DNA of 64,000 bases from Lachnospiraceae bacterium AC2028. GTDB lineage: Bacteria; Bacillota; Clostridia; Lachnospirales; Lachnospiraceae. The stretch covers positions 23,523-87,522 of the forward strand of contig JNJD01000014.1 in NCBI GenBank assembly GCA_000702685.1, in the 5' to 3' direction. Positions 45,710 to 54,043 of this stretch are shown here, one piece after another (the stretch's first letter is position 1; the number at the start of each line of letters is the position of its first letter). A program made the translations under genes and the position numbers. The notes beneath the pieces are model-generated. The model was not told the DNA's origin and ran no database searches. It saw only the letters and a program-made list of their open reading frames with translations.

Positions 45710-45786
45710 ATGTGATCTATCGGTTTTTTCACAGATTTTCCGTCTTTTCACATTAATAATATCTTAAATGTTTCACAGCCTATAAA

Positions 45787-45795
45787 TGCTATAAT
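45787..45795 (+). promoter_or_regulatory. Extended -10 promoter of the 838-residue lipoprotein
   Basis: TGCTATAAT is a perfect TGnTATAAT extended -10 element 36 bases before the ATG at 45832. No strong -35 is seen at the usual distance. It directly follows the upstream terminator, so this gene has its own transcript. Confidence 0.6.
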
Positions 45796-45831
45796 ATCAG
45801 TGTTTGAAATAATAGATTTAAAGAGGTGTTT

Positions 45832-48348
45832 ATGGCTAAGAATCTCAGAAAATACATATCGATCGGACTTATTTCCGTAATGCTGTTTTCACTTGCTTCA
45901 TGTAAGGGAGCAGGGGATGTTGTCGATGTCGATACGGATGTGAGTGATAACTCAACTGTGGTTGATGAACCGGAAGAGCCTGTGGATGAAAATGATCCCC
46001 TATATGCCAATGCGGATCTTGCGACAAAGAATGTTTATGATGTAACCTTTATTGATTCTCCGCACGGTAATGAAGGGTATTACATTAAGGGCGGCAAGAC
46101 GGATGACGGAGTCTACTATGTGTACTCCCTGAGCGATGAATATAACAATTATGCATTTTTTGTTGAGCTTTACGATAATTCCGGAAATCTCAGGGACACC
46201 TATACCCTCAGCAAGCCGGTCGGAAATGACTATTATGAGAACGAGAAGACCGCGGTTGTTGAAGCCAATGAAGAGATAAAGGGTATCGATTATGAGTTCC
46301 CCATGGACCTTCTGGAGGAATACAAGCTTGACTGTGAAGCCGTTGATGATATTTCATACGGCAGCTTCCACATGGATTCCGACGGAAATATAGAGTCAAT
46401 ACTTACGATCTGGACATATGATACAAGAGGTGATAATTCCACCGAGTATTTCGATGTTCTCTGGGATGATAAGGGCGAATGCACCGATATAGTTCATATT
46501 CCGCTTGATCTTAAGAACGGATATGTGAACAATATCGCATATCTTGATGATGATTCGCTTCTAATGATCTATGCAAATTATGAAAATGACGTCTACAGCA
46601 ATAAGGCGATCATTTACGGAGCAGACCGTTTTTACGATATTAAATCCTCTGTAAAAGCTGAGAACAAGGAACTCGGAGATTGGACCACATATCTCGGAAG
46701 TGTTATTTCCGTAGATGATAAGCCCCTGGCTCTCTACTGGGATTATGACGGAGACGGTAAGGTTTATGCATCGGAGATCGATCCCGAAACAATAGAAGCC
46801 GATTCCAAGACCGAGGTTAAGCTCCTTGGCGGCGGATCGACATATGCCTGCGGTTCATCCGACGACGGAAGCATAGTTTTCAGTCTTAATTCGGGTCTTC
46901 AGGTCTGGAATGAAGATGAGAAGGGCAAGCTCTTCCTTGATTACGTTAATTCCGATCTTCCGGCTAACGGATGTTCCAATCTTGTCTCTGTTGACGGCCT
47001 TGATGAATTCTATGCCTCTTTTTACAAGACTGATGATACCCAGATGCTCGCATTCTGTAAGGCGGTTGATCCCGCTTCCGTCAAAAAGAGTAAGGTCATT
47101 ACTCTGGCTGAAAACAGGCTTTACAGCGATCTTATGGACCGCATCATTGAATTCAATACCTCCGATAACGGATGCAGGATCGTAGTCAGGGATTATGAAG
47201 TCTATGAGACCTATGAAAATTATAAGGCCGGAGTCGAGAAGCTTTATGAGGATATGATGAACGGCCGTATGTGTGATATTGTTTCGATCGACTATATGAG
47301 CGACATCGATGTAAGGAGCCTTGTTGATAAGGATCTTATTGCAGATATCGGAGAGCTGATTGAAAACGATCCTTCGATGTCCATGGACGATTATTGCACC
47401 AATGTATTTGATGCCGTTTCCATAAAGGGTCATCTGTATCAGGTAATCCCGAATTATGTTGTAAATACTGTTTACGGATCCGTAGATCATCTGGACGGAA
47501 ATGAAAACTGGAATGTCGATACCTTCCTTGATTATGCTGAGGAAGCCGAAAATAACGGTGATATGATGTTCAACATCTATATGAGCCGTTCCGAATTTGT
47601 TAATGACATCATTTACAATCTCGGAAATTACTGGGTTGATCTCGACAGGAATATCTGTGATTTCAATGATCCTTCTTTTTACAAGCTGATCGGATATTCG
47701 CTGACATTGCCTGAGACCATCGATTTCGGAAGTGAAAAGGCTCAGTATTACTGGGATAATTACGATAATCTCATGAAAGAGGGCGGACTGAGGCTTAAGA
47801 ATATTACGTTTACTGATTTCAGATCCGATTATTTCAGTGCTTATGCCGATTGTAATGCGGTTCCCGTTTGCATAGGCTGGCCTTCGCCCGATTCGAACGG
47901 TTCAAGCATCGGTTACAGCAATTACTTTATGCTTAACAAGGATTCGCTATTGATCGATCAGTCGTGGGATTTCGTAAAATATTTCATTACTGATTATCAG
48001 TCATCCGACAGTTTTTACAGCTTCCCCGTTCTTAAGAGCGCTCTTCACGACCGAATCGCGCTTGCTTCGAAGCCCTATACCGCAACCGGAAGCGACGGAA
48101 AAGACTACGACTATACATTTACATATTATTATGACGGCGAAGAGCTGGAAGTGCCTTTGATGACGGATGCTCAGATAGCGGATTTCGAGGAATTCTTCCT
48201 CTCCGTTGACAGGCTGTATTTTACGGATTCCGAGATCATGGAGATAATGGTCGGTATCATCGATGAAGCGGCATATGAAGGAAAAACACCGGAAGAGACC
48301 GCTTCTTCGCTTCAGATAGCGGTTCAGGAGTGTCTTGACGGCAGGTAA
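45832..48348 (+). CDS. Large extracellular solute-binding-type lipoprotein
   Basis: An 838-residue lipoprotein. The signal peptide ends in the lipobox LASC, followed by an Asp/Val-rich linker. Residues of about 60-430 form a repetitive beta-rich half, and about 430-838 a solute-binding-protein-like half that begins with ITLAENRLYSDLMDRIIEFN. It shares architecture with the lipoprotein at 42.6 kb. The start is the ATG at 45832 after AAAGAGG; a GTG at 45826 lies inside that ribosome site. No transporter genes adjoin it. The ligand is unknown; oligosaccharides are a guess from the family. Confidence 0.75.
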   Translation: MAKNLRKYISIGLISVMLFSLASCKGAGDVVDVDTDVSDNSTVVDEPEEPVDENDPLYANADLATKNVYDVTFIDSPHGNEGYYIKGGKTDDGVYYVYSLSDEYNNYAFFVELYDNSGNLRDTYTLSKPVGNDYYENEKTAVVEANEEIKGIDYEFPMDLLEEYKLDCEAVDDISYGSFHMDSDGNIESILTIWTYDTRGDNSTEYFDVLWDDKGECTDIVHIPLDLKNGYVNNIAYLDDDSLLMIYANYENDVYSNKAIIYGADRFYDIKSSVKAENKELGDWTTYLGSVISVDDKPLALYWDYDGDGKVYASEIDPETIEADSKTEVKLLGGGSTYACGSSDDGSIVFSLNSGLQVWNEDEKGKLFLDYVNSDLPANGCSNLVSVDGLDEFYASFYKTDDTQMLAFCKAVDPASVKKSKVITLAENRLYSDLMDRIIEFNTSDNGCRIVVRDYEVYETYENYKAGVEKLYEDMMNGRMCDIVSIDYMSDIDVRSLVDKDLIADIGELIENDPSMSMDDYCTNVFDAVSIKGHLYQVIPNYVVNTVYGSVDHLDGNENWNVDTFLDYAEEAENNGDMMFNIYMSRSEFVNDIIYNLGNYWVDLDRNICDFNDPSFYKLIGYSLTLPETIDFGSEKAQYYWDNYDNLMKEGGLRLKNITFTDFRSDYFSAYADCNAVPVCIGWPSPDSNGSSIGYSNYFMLNKDSLLIDQSWDFVKYFITDYQSSDSFYSFPVLKSALHDRIALASKPYTATGSDGKDYDYTFTYYYDGEELEVPLMTDAQIADFEEFFLSVDRLYFTDSEIMEIMVGIIDEAAYEGKTPEETASSLQIAVQECLDGR

Positions 48349-48408
48349 TACTGTCAAAATGCGTAAACAAGCGGCAAATATGTACTTTTTTGCCGAAAAA
48401 CTTGCAAA

Positions 48409-48435
48409 TTGACACCGATTATGATATCTTAATGA
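48409..48435 (+). promoter_or_regulatory. Possible secG promoter
   Basis: A consensus TTGACA at 48409-48414 is followed after 15 bases by TAATGA. The spacing is short, so the -10 assignment is tentative. It lies 41 bases before the secG ATG, which has a GAAAGAGG ribosome site. Confidence 0.4.
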
Positions 48436-48475
48436 AAGTCTGTGTGATACAGAATTAATTTCGAAAGAGGTTTAT

Positions 48476-48715
48476 ATGAGCGCACTTCGTATAATACTGA
48501 CAATTTTCTTTGTACTTGATTGCCTGATTCTTACCGTAGTGGTACTTATGCAGGAAGGAAAGTCCCAGGGACTCGGCGCCATCGCCGGAGCTGCAGAAAG
48601 CTATCTTGGCAAGAATAAAGCACGTGGTATGGAAGGAGCATTAGTTAATGTAACAAGAGTACTTGCGGTTCTTTTCATTCTCCTTGCGATCGTGCTTAAC
48701 CTTAAGGTTATTTAA
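48476..48715 (+). CDS. secG: Protein translocase subunit SecG
   Basis: A 79-residue two-helix membrane protein, the small accessory subunit of the SecYEG channel. Helix 1 is at about 4-24, then VVLMQEGKSQGLGAIAGAAESYLGK, the conserved loop of the family, then helix 2 at about 57-77. Length and position before rnr and smpB match other Firmicutes, where these genes cluster. A strong terminator follows 14 bases after the stop. Confidence 0.95.
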   Translation: MSALRIILTIFFVLDCLILTVVVLMQEGKSQGLGAIAGAAESYLGKNKARGMEGALVNVTRVLAVLFILLAIVLNLKVI

Positions 48716-48729
48716 TCTATGCGGATTGC

Positions 48730-48760
48730 GGGCGTCCGTTACAGCGGACGCCCTTTTTTT
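48730..48760 (+). terminator. Rho-independent terminator after secG
   Basis: GGGCGTCCG and CGGACGCCC form a perfect nine-pair stem followed by seven or more T residues. The T run touches the predicted -10 box of rnr, and the rnr start codon is only 11 bases further on. Confidence 0.92.
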
Positions 48761-48765
48761 ATACT
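48760..48765 (+). promoter_or_regulatory. Predicted rnr -10 box giving a leaderless transcript
   Basis: TATACT is followed by exactly six bases and then the rnr ATG, so transcription should begin at or next to the start codon. No Shine-Dalgarno sequence is present. A weak -35 (GTTACA) would lie 16 bases upstream, inside the loop region of the secG terminator. Confidence 0.5.
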
Positions 48766-48771
48766 TAAACC

Positions 48772-50970
48772 ATGAAGAAAAAGGGAAATTACGGAAAATT
48801 GAATAAAGCATCGCGGACATCTTCCGTAAATTCCTCTGCTCCCGTCAGAAGGAAAAAGCAGACCAAGGTCAAACTGACTAAAGGAAAACAGGGTAAGGGT
48901 AAGCTTTTCAGATATGAAGGTGTTTTCAGTGCTACCGATAAAGGTTACGGTTTTGTAAAGGTAGAAGGATTTACCAGGGACATCTTTATCTCTGAGAGAT
49001 TTACCAATTACGCTTTTCCGGGGGATAAGGTACTTATAGAACTTCTTTCCCCGGGTCCTCTGTATGAGGATAACGGAAGATCATCCGGCGGCGCGCAGAA
49101 GAGCCGTGAAGGTAAGATCATCAAAGTTATTGAACATTCAGTAACAAGGATAGTCGGAACATTTGAGGAGATACGTAACGGATACGGCTTTGTCATTCCC
49201 GATAAGGGAACACTGGCTTCCGATCTTTTTATTCCCAAGGGAAATACCATGGATGCGGTTACCGGTCAGAAGGTACTTGCTGAGATTTCCGATTACGGCG
49301 AGTTCAAGAGATCTCCGGAAGGACGCATCATTCAGATCATCGGCGATACGGACGATCCGCTTACGGATGATGTAAGTGTTATCTGTGCTCTTGGACTCAG
49401 GTCTGAATTTCCCGATGCGGTTATAAGGAACTGTGTTGATATCTGCGGAGACGGAACCATTGAAGGCAGCTCATCAGCACATGAACTTGATGATCTTTAC
49501 CGGATAGATAAGCTTTCGGATGTATTTAAGGATTCTTTTGCCGGTAAGGGAAAACGTCTGGATCTCCGCGATATCGTTACATTTACAATTGACGGAGATG
49601 ATTCGGGAGATTTCGATGATGCGGTCAGCCTTGAGTGCATTGAAGACGGTGAACTTGAAGGTGCTTATATAGTCGGTGTCCATATTGCGGATGTGTCAGA
49701 GTATGTACGCGAGGGTTCCCCTCTCGATGCAGAGAGCTTAGAGCGCGGATGCAGTATTTATTTTCCCGGCAAGGTGATCCCGATGCTTCCCGAGAAGCTT
49801 TCAAACGGGCTGTGTTCACTCAATCCCGATGAAGACAGGCTCAGCTTATCTGCGATCGTCCTGCTCGGAGAAGACGGTAAGACATTGGATCACCTGATCA
49901 CTGAATCTGTCATCAGATCTTCAAAAAGAATGACTTATTCCAAGGTGGACAAAGTTTTAGACGAAGAGAGGGTTGCGGGATATAAACAGTTTGAAGGTGT
50001 TCTTGAAAAGATGAGGGAAGTTTCTCTTATCTTAAGGGAGCGAAGATTTTCAAAGGGTTCGGTTGATTTCGATATAGAAGAAGCCGAAATAAGTGTTGAT
50101 GATAAGGGTAATGTCACCGATATCAGGGCAAGGGCTCGCAGCGCATCAAGGTCTCTTATAGAGGAGTTCATGCTTCTTGCCAACAAGACTGTTGCAAAGC
50201 ATTTCTGCAAAAAGAAGATCCCCTTTGCCTACCGTGTTCATGAAGATCCCGATATTGTCAAGATAAGGGAACTTGTCGAGACGTTTAAAAAGCTCGGACT
50301 TTCCGTTGACAGGAAGGTTCTTAAGAAAGTGAACGGATCGGACGATGCTTCAGTTTCTTCTGCAGAAATAGCTACGCTTATGAACAGTGCGGAAGGTACT
50401 CCTTTTGAAATGCTGATCAAGACACTTACGCTTCGGAGCATGCAGAGGGCGGAATACAAGCCCGAATGCCTCGGCCATTACGGACTTGCCTTCAAATATT
50501 ACTGCCACTTCACATCACCCATAAGAAGATATCCGGATCTTCAGATCCACAGGATCATCAAACAGACTCTTCGCGGCGAAATGAATAATGCATTAAAAGA
50601 GCACTATGAAGATATCCTTCCCGAGGTTTGCCACAGATCTTCGGTCATGGAAAGAAAAGCAGCCGAAGCGGAAGCTCAGGTTGACCGTCTCAAGATGATC
50701 CGCTATATGGAAGACCATATGGGAGAAGAATTCGAGGGAACCGTATCCGGAGTTACAAGGTACGGAGTGTTTGTAAAGCTTGATAATTCCATCGAGGGAA
50801 TGATAAGCGTTTATGACCTTCCGGCGGATGATTATATCTATGAAGAATCACTGCTAAGACTATCCGGCAGAAGATCGAGAAGATATTACGGTATCGGAAA
50901 GCGTATGTGCGTTAAGGTAAGTGCCTGCGATCTGAATCAGAGGATCATAGATTTTATACCAGCGGATTAA
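48772..50970 (+). CDS. rnr: Ribonuclease R
   Basis: A 732-residue 3'-5' exoribonuclease that degrades structured RNA and takes part in tmRNA-linked decay. Domains in order: a basic low-complexity N-terminus, two cold-shock domains (GVFSATDKGYGFVKVEG; GTFEEIRNGYGFVIPDKG), the RNB catalytic domain with aspartates in IDGDDSGDFDDAV, the conserved HFTSPIRRYPDLQIHR, and a C-terminal S1 domain (about 645-725). It is followed 44 bases later by smpB, the usual order. The ATG has no ribosome site and probably starts a leaderless mRNA; a TTG at 48799 after AAAGGGAAA is an alternative start. Confidence 0.95.
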   Translation: MKKKGNYGKLNKASRTSSVNSSAPVRRKKQTKVKLTKGKQGKGKLFRYEGVFSATDKGYGFVKVEGFTRDIFISERFTNYAFPGDKVLIELLSPGPLYEDNGRSSGGAQKSREGKIIKVIEHSVTRIVGTFEEIRNGYGFVIPDKGTLASDLFIPKGNTMDAVTGQKVLAEISDYGEFKRSPEGRIIQIIGDTDDPLTDDVSVICALGLRSEFPDAVIRNCVDICGDGTIEGSSSAHELDDLYRIDKLSDVFKDSFAGKGKRLDLRDIVTFTIDGDDSGDFDDAVSLECIEDGELEGAYIVGVHIADVSEYVREGSPLDAESLERGCSIYFPGKVIPMLPEKLSNGLCSLNPDEDRLSLSAIVLLGEDGKTLDHLITESVIRSSKRMTYSKVDKVLDEERVAGYKQFEGVLEKMREVSLILRERRFSKGSVDFDIEEAEISVDDKGNVTDIRARARSASRSLIEEFMLLANKTVAKHFCKKKIPFAYRVHEDPDIVKIRELVETFKKLGLSVDRKVLKKVNGSDDASVSSAEIATLMNSAEGTPFEMLIKTLTLRSMQRAEYKPECLGHYGLAFKYYCHFTSPIRRYPDLQIHRIIKQTLRGEMNNALKEHYEDILPEVCHRSSVMERKAAEAEAQVDRLKMIRYMEDHMGEEFEGTVSGVTRYGVFVKLDNSIEGMISVYDLPADDYIYEESLLRLSGRRSRRYYGIGKRMCVKVSACDLNQRIIDFIPAD

Positions 50971-50999
50971 TGACGGAACGTCACACGCAGCATACAATG

Positions 51000-51008
51000 T
51001 GATAGAAT
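51000..51008 (+). promoter_or_regulatory. Predicted smpB extended -10 box giving a leaderless transcript
   Basis: TGATAGAAT fits TGnTANAAT and is followed by exactly six bases and the smpB ATG. There is no Shine-Dalgarno sequence between rnr and smpB near that ATG. The spacing equals that at rnr and at the GH3 gene. Confidence 0.5.
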
Positions 51009-51014
51009 ACGATT

Positions 51015-51488
51015 ATGAGTAACGAAAAAGAGCACACAAAGCTCATTGCCAACAATAAAAAAGCTTTTCACGACTATTTTATAGAAGAGCAGTACGAATG
51101 CGGAATTGTTCTGGTCGGCACGGAGGTTAAATCCCTTCGTATGGGAAAGTGTTCCATCAAGGAATCCTGGGTACGTATCGAAAACGGAGAGCTCTGGATC
51201 ATGGGAATGAACATTTCTCCCTATGAAAAGGGCAATATCTTCAATGTCGATCCGCTCCGCGTACGCAAGCTCCTCGTTCACAAGTCCGAGATAACCAAGC
51301 TCGACAACAAAGTCTCGCGTGACGGCTACACCCTTGTCCCCCTGGACGTCTACTTTTCCAAGGGCCGCGCCAAGGTGAAGATCGGCCTCGCCAAAGGTAA
51401 GAAACTCTACGACAAGCGAGAATCAATTGCTAAAAAAGACAGAGCAAGAGAAGCTGAACGCGATTTCAAGGTAAGCATAAAACAATAA
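51015..51488 (+). CDS. smpB: SsrA-binding protein SmpB
   Basis: A 157-residue RNA-binding protein that brings tmRNA to stalled ribosomes. The family sequence is clear: [31 protein letters not shown] is its start region by position, then [31 protein letters not shown] and [15 protein letters not shown], with a basic C-terminal tail. The ssrA gene lies about 210 bases downstream. Between about 51230 and 51420 the codons are strikingly C/G-ending compared with the rest of the gene and its neighbours. The start is probably leaderless. Confidence 0.96.
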   Translation: MSNEKEHTKLIANNKKAFHDYFIEEQYECGIVLVGTEVKSLRMGKCSIKESWVRIENGELWIMGMNISPYEKGNIFNVDPLRVRKLLVHKSEITKLDNKVSRDGYTLVPLDVYFSKGRAKVKIGLAKGKKLYDKRESIAKKDRAREAERDFKVSIKQ

Positions 51489-51498
51489 GATTATAGTC

Positions 51499-51666
51499 CG
51501 CGGGTGGCGCTGAGAAAAATTTCGACGTCGAAGCGCTTGCGAGAAAATCCGTCGCCTGGCCCGAACGAAGTGAGTGGCCTGCGGCAAGAATAATATCTTT
51601 GGAGCACTAAGATTTTCCGCCTAGCGCTGAAGTAAGGAGAAATTTTTCTCAGCGACAGGACCCGCG
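51499..51666. repeat. Nested palindromic element between smpB and ssrA
   Basis: Outer arms 51499-51523 and 51639-51666 are inverted copies (CGCGGGT plus CGCTGAGAAAAATTTC), interrupted only by a few unpaired bases. Inside them a second pair, AGCGCT plus GAGAAAATC at 532-549 against 611-628, and a GGCC core hairpin around CGAACGAAGTGAG extend the fold. The whole 168 bases can form one long stem in RNA. It contains no gene. It looks like a miniature mobile or REP-like element, and may end smpB transcripts; a TATAAT for ssrA follows four bases after it. Confidence 0.75.
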
Positions 51667-51669
51667 TGA

Positions 51670-51675
51670 TATAAT
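51670..51675 (+). promoter_or_regulatory. Predicted ssrA -10 box
   Basis: TATAAT lies 26 bases before the mature tmRNA 5' end, so a short 5' leader would be removed, as usual, by RNase P. A weak -35 (TTCTCA) with 18-base spacing falls inside the right arm of the palindromic element. Confidence 0.55.
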
Positions 51676-51700
51676 ATATATGTTCTTTAAAATTGAATAT

Positions 51701-52074
51701 GGGGTAGTTAAGGTTTCGACAGGGGATCTGAAGCTGGAGAAGCTGTCCGGTGCGACCCGTTAATCGCAAACAAAAATAAACGCTGATAACAATCAGTACG
51801 CACTCGCTGCCTAATCAGTAGCGCGTGACGCCCTCTATATAGGGCTCGTCGGCCCATTGCACTCACTCTTTGGGGAACCGGCGTCGCATAGTGAGAAACG
51901 GTATGCAGTAAGCTTTGCCTGCATAGCCGTATCATGAAGCTACCTTTTCTCTGAGTTTGTCAGGAGCGCTCATTGAAAAGGGAACGTGCCTGCAGAAGGC
52001 GGAAGAACTGACTACGACAGTAGAAGGACAGAGGGATGGTCTTTTGGACACGGGTTCGACTCCCGTCTACTCCA
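51701..52074 (+). ncRNA. ssrA: Transfer-messenger RNA (tmRNA)
   Basis: The 374-base RNA rescues stalled ribosomes. The 5' end GGGGTAG pairs with CTACTCC at the 3' end (one G-U) to form the tRNA-like acceptor, and the T-arm CGGGTTCGACTCCCG is present. The reading frame runs from GCT at 51782 to TAA at 51812-51814 and encodes the tag ADNNQYALAA, with the usual ALAA protease signal. CCA is not encoded: the base after the discriminator A starts CTC, so CCA must be added. A terminator follows at once, and smpB is the gene upstream. Confidence 0.95.
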
Positions 52075-52078
52075 CTCT

Positions 52079-52107
52079 AAAACCGCAGCATTAATGTTGC
52101 GGTTTTT
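52079..52107 (+). terminator. Rho-independent terminator of ssrA
   Basis: AACCGCAGCATT pairs with AATGTTGCGGTT (one G-U) and five T residues follow, directly after the tmRNA 3' end. Confidence 0.88.
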
Positions 52108-52194
52108 AATATTGAAATATTAAATCCTAGGTTTATAATAATTTGTATAATTGAATACAATCCGTTAGTGCTTTAACTTGAGGGGGTTGAGTGT

Positions 52195-53886
52195 ATGGAT
52201 TCATCTAAGCCTATTAATGATGGACTGGCCAGAAAGGCAAGGCTTATTCTGGTTTATGGTTTCTTTGTTCTCATAAATATTGTCGTAAACCGTATTGTCG
52301 TACATATGGGGCTTCCGTTATATGTCGATAACATCGGAACGATTCTTGGTGCGGTTTACGGCGGTTATCTGCCGGGTATTTTTATCGGTTATATCACCAA
52401 CATAATTAATTCCACTGATAATATCGAAAATATGTACTATGCGGGCATCTCTGTCCTCATAGGTCTTTCTGCTGCTTTCTTAGGACAGAAGGGATTTTAT
52501 AAGAAACTGTGGAAGGCACTTCTTACGGTTCCCATACTTGCTTTCATGGGCGGTGGTATAGGTTCGATACTTACCTGGTGCATATATGGCGCTGAGAACT
52601 CTTTCTTTGCACAGCTCTGGTATGATTTCAGGATCGATCTTCTCGATAAGCTGATCACGGTGCTCGGTGCATATCTTCTAATGCTTGTCCTTCCGCAGAG
52701 GATTTCATCCATACTTGAACTGACCGACTGGCGTCAGCGCAGGATGACTAAGGATGAACTTAAGAAAGCGGAAAAGACCGTTACGAGGGGGTTGAGTCTC
52801 CGTGCCAGGATCTCGGTTATGATCACCCTTGTCATGATAGCCGGCACTTTTACTACAACGATCATTTCTTATGTCCTTTACAGAAGATTTGCCATCGAAC
52901 AGATGGATAACCTTGGCCTTACAATTGCTGAGATCAATACTTACAGTCTTTCTTTTGTCGCAAAGGTAATGTCTCTGTTCCTTGGATTCTTTGTTATCGT
53001 GATAGCGCTCTGCATCTGGTTTGCAAAGTACCATCTGACATATCCTATTGATGCGATGACTTTTGCGGCTGCGGAGTTCCATTACAATTCCGATAAGGAG
53101 ATCGATGAATCGATAGATTACCTTAAAGGCCTTGAAGTCAAGACCGGAGATGAGATTGAAAATCTCTACAACGTACTCACAAAGACGATAAGCGATACGG
53201 GTGACTATATTGAGGATATAAAACGGAAAGGAGAGCAGATCGAAAATCTCCAGACCGGTCTTATATGGATACTTGCCGATATGGTAGAAAGCCGTGATAA
53301 ATGTACCGGCGAACATATCAGGAAGACCGCAGGATATGTAAAGCTTATCTTGCAGCTGTTAAAAGAAAACGAAGTATATCCCGGACAGATCAATGACGAA
53401 TATGTTCAGAAGGTTATCAACTCGGCACCTCTGCATGATGTAGGCAAGATCAAGGTAAGCGATCTTATTCTCAACAAGACCTCAAAGCTTGACGACAGCG
53501 AATATGAGAGGATGAAGCAGCATACACTGTTCGGTAAGGATGTTATCGAAAGAGCCAAAAGTCTTTCACCCGATTCAGATTTTCTCGATGAAGCACTCAA
53601 TCTTGCTACATATCATCATGAGAAATGGGATGGAACGGGATATCCCGCAGGACTCAAAGGAGAAGAGATACCTCTTTCCGCGCGTATCATGGCTATCTCC
53701 GATGTATTTGATGCCCTTCTTTCTACCAGAAGTTACAAGCAGCCTTTCACTTTTGATCAGGCGATGGAGATCATTAAGAAAGGTTCCGGAACAAGCTTCG
53801 ATCCGAATCTGGTGCAGCTGTTTGTCGATAATCAGGAACGCGTAAAGGCCATAGCGCTCGAGAATGAGAAACTGATAGCGTCGTGA
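52195..53886 (+). CDS. Membrane-bound HD-GYP domain protein (putative cyclic di-GMP phosphodiesterase)
   Basis: A 563-residue signalling protein. Residues of about 15-170 form a five- to six-helix module that resembles ECF transporter S components or related small-molecule-binding membrane domains (LYVDNIGTILGAVYGGYLPG). Two further helices at about 205-228 and 258-280 flank a short outer loop and lead to a HAMP-like linker. The C-terminal HD-GYP domain has LHDVGKIKVSD, YHHEKWDGTGYPAGL and DVFDALLSTRSYK, all residues expected for c-di-GMP hydrolysis. GAGGGGG precedes the ATG. Its stop codon lies inside a 29-base repeat. Confidence 0.88.
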   Translation: MDSSKPINDGLARKARLILVYGFFVLINIVVNRIVVHMGLPLYVDNIGTILGAVYGGYLPGIFIGYITNIINSTDNIENMYYAGISVLIGLSAAFLGQKGFYKKLWKALLTVPILAFMGGGIGSILTWCIYGAENSFFAQLWYDFRIDLLDKLITVLGAYLLMLVLPQRISSILELTDWRQRRMTKDELKKAEKTVTRGLSLRARISVMITLVMIAGTFTTTIISYVLYRRFAIEQMDNLGLTIAEINTYSLSFVAKVMSLFLGFFVIVIALCIWFAKYHLTYPIDAMTFAAAEFHYNSDKEIDESIDYLKGLEVKTGDEIENLYNVLTKTISDTGDYIEDIKRKGEQIENLQTGLIWILADMVESRDKCTGEHIRKTAGYVKLILQLLKENEVYPGQINDEYVQKVINSAPLHDVGKIKVSDLILNKTSKLDDSEYERMKQHTLFGKDVIERAKSLSPDSDFLDEALNLATYHHEKWDGTGYPAGLKGEEIPLSARIMAISDVFDALLSTRSYKQPFTFDQAMEIIKKGSGTSFDPNLVQLFVDNQERVKAIALENEKLIAS

Positions 53887-53940
53887 ACAGGGGGACGGTT
53901 CCTTCGTTCACGTGAACCGCGGGACGGTTCCTACGTTCAC
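53883..53940. repeat. Two tandem 29-base repeats with palindromic ends (REP-like)
   Basis: Copies at 53883-53911 and 53912-53940 lie head to tail without a gap. Each begins GTGAAC, ends GTTCAC and shares the core GGGACGGTTCC. They differ at only a few positions. Similar GGGGACGGTTCC repeats are common in clostridial genomes and are often linked to REP-associated transposases. The first copy contains the stop codon of the HD-GYP gene. Confidence 0.85.
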
Positions 53941-53987
53941 ACTAGTGACAGAAAGTTTGAACGGATATTATAAGATCATAAAATAAA

Positions 53988-54030
53988 TTATCCCTGTATG
54001 AAATTTTCATTCATACAGGGATAAATTTTT
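53988..54030. terminator. Bidirectional terminator between convergent genes
   Basis: TTATCCCTGTATGAA and TTCATACAGGGATAA form a perfect 15-pair stem with a short loop. A T run follows on the + strand and A residues precede it, so it can stop transcription from both the HD-GYP gene and the esterase/GH43 gene. Confidence 0.88.
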
Positions 54031-54043
54031 GTGTTCCGAATTT

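Noticed and set aside
51767..51787. Alternative tmRNA tag frame beginning GCA AAC AAA
   Set aside because: It would stop after ANKNKR and lacks the conserved ALAA end; the +1-shifted GCT frame gives a proper tag.
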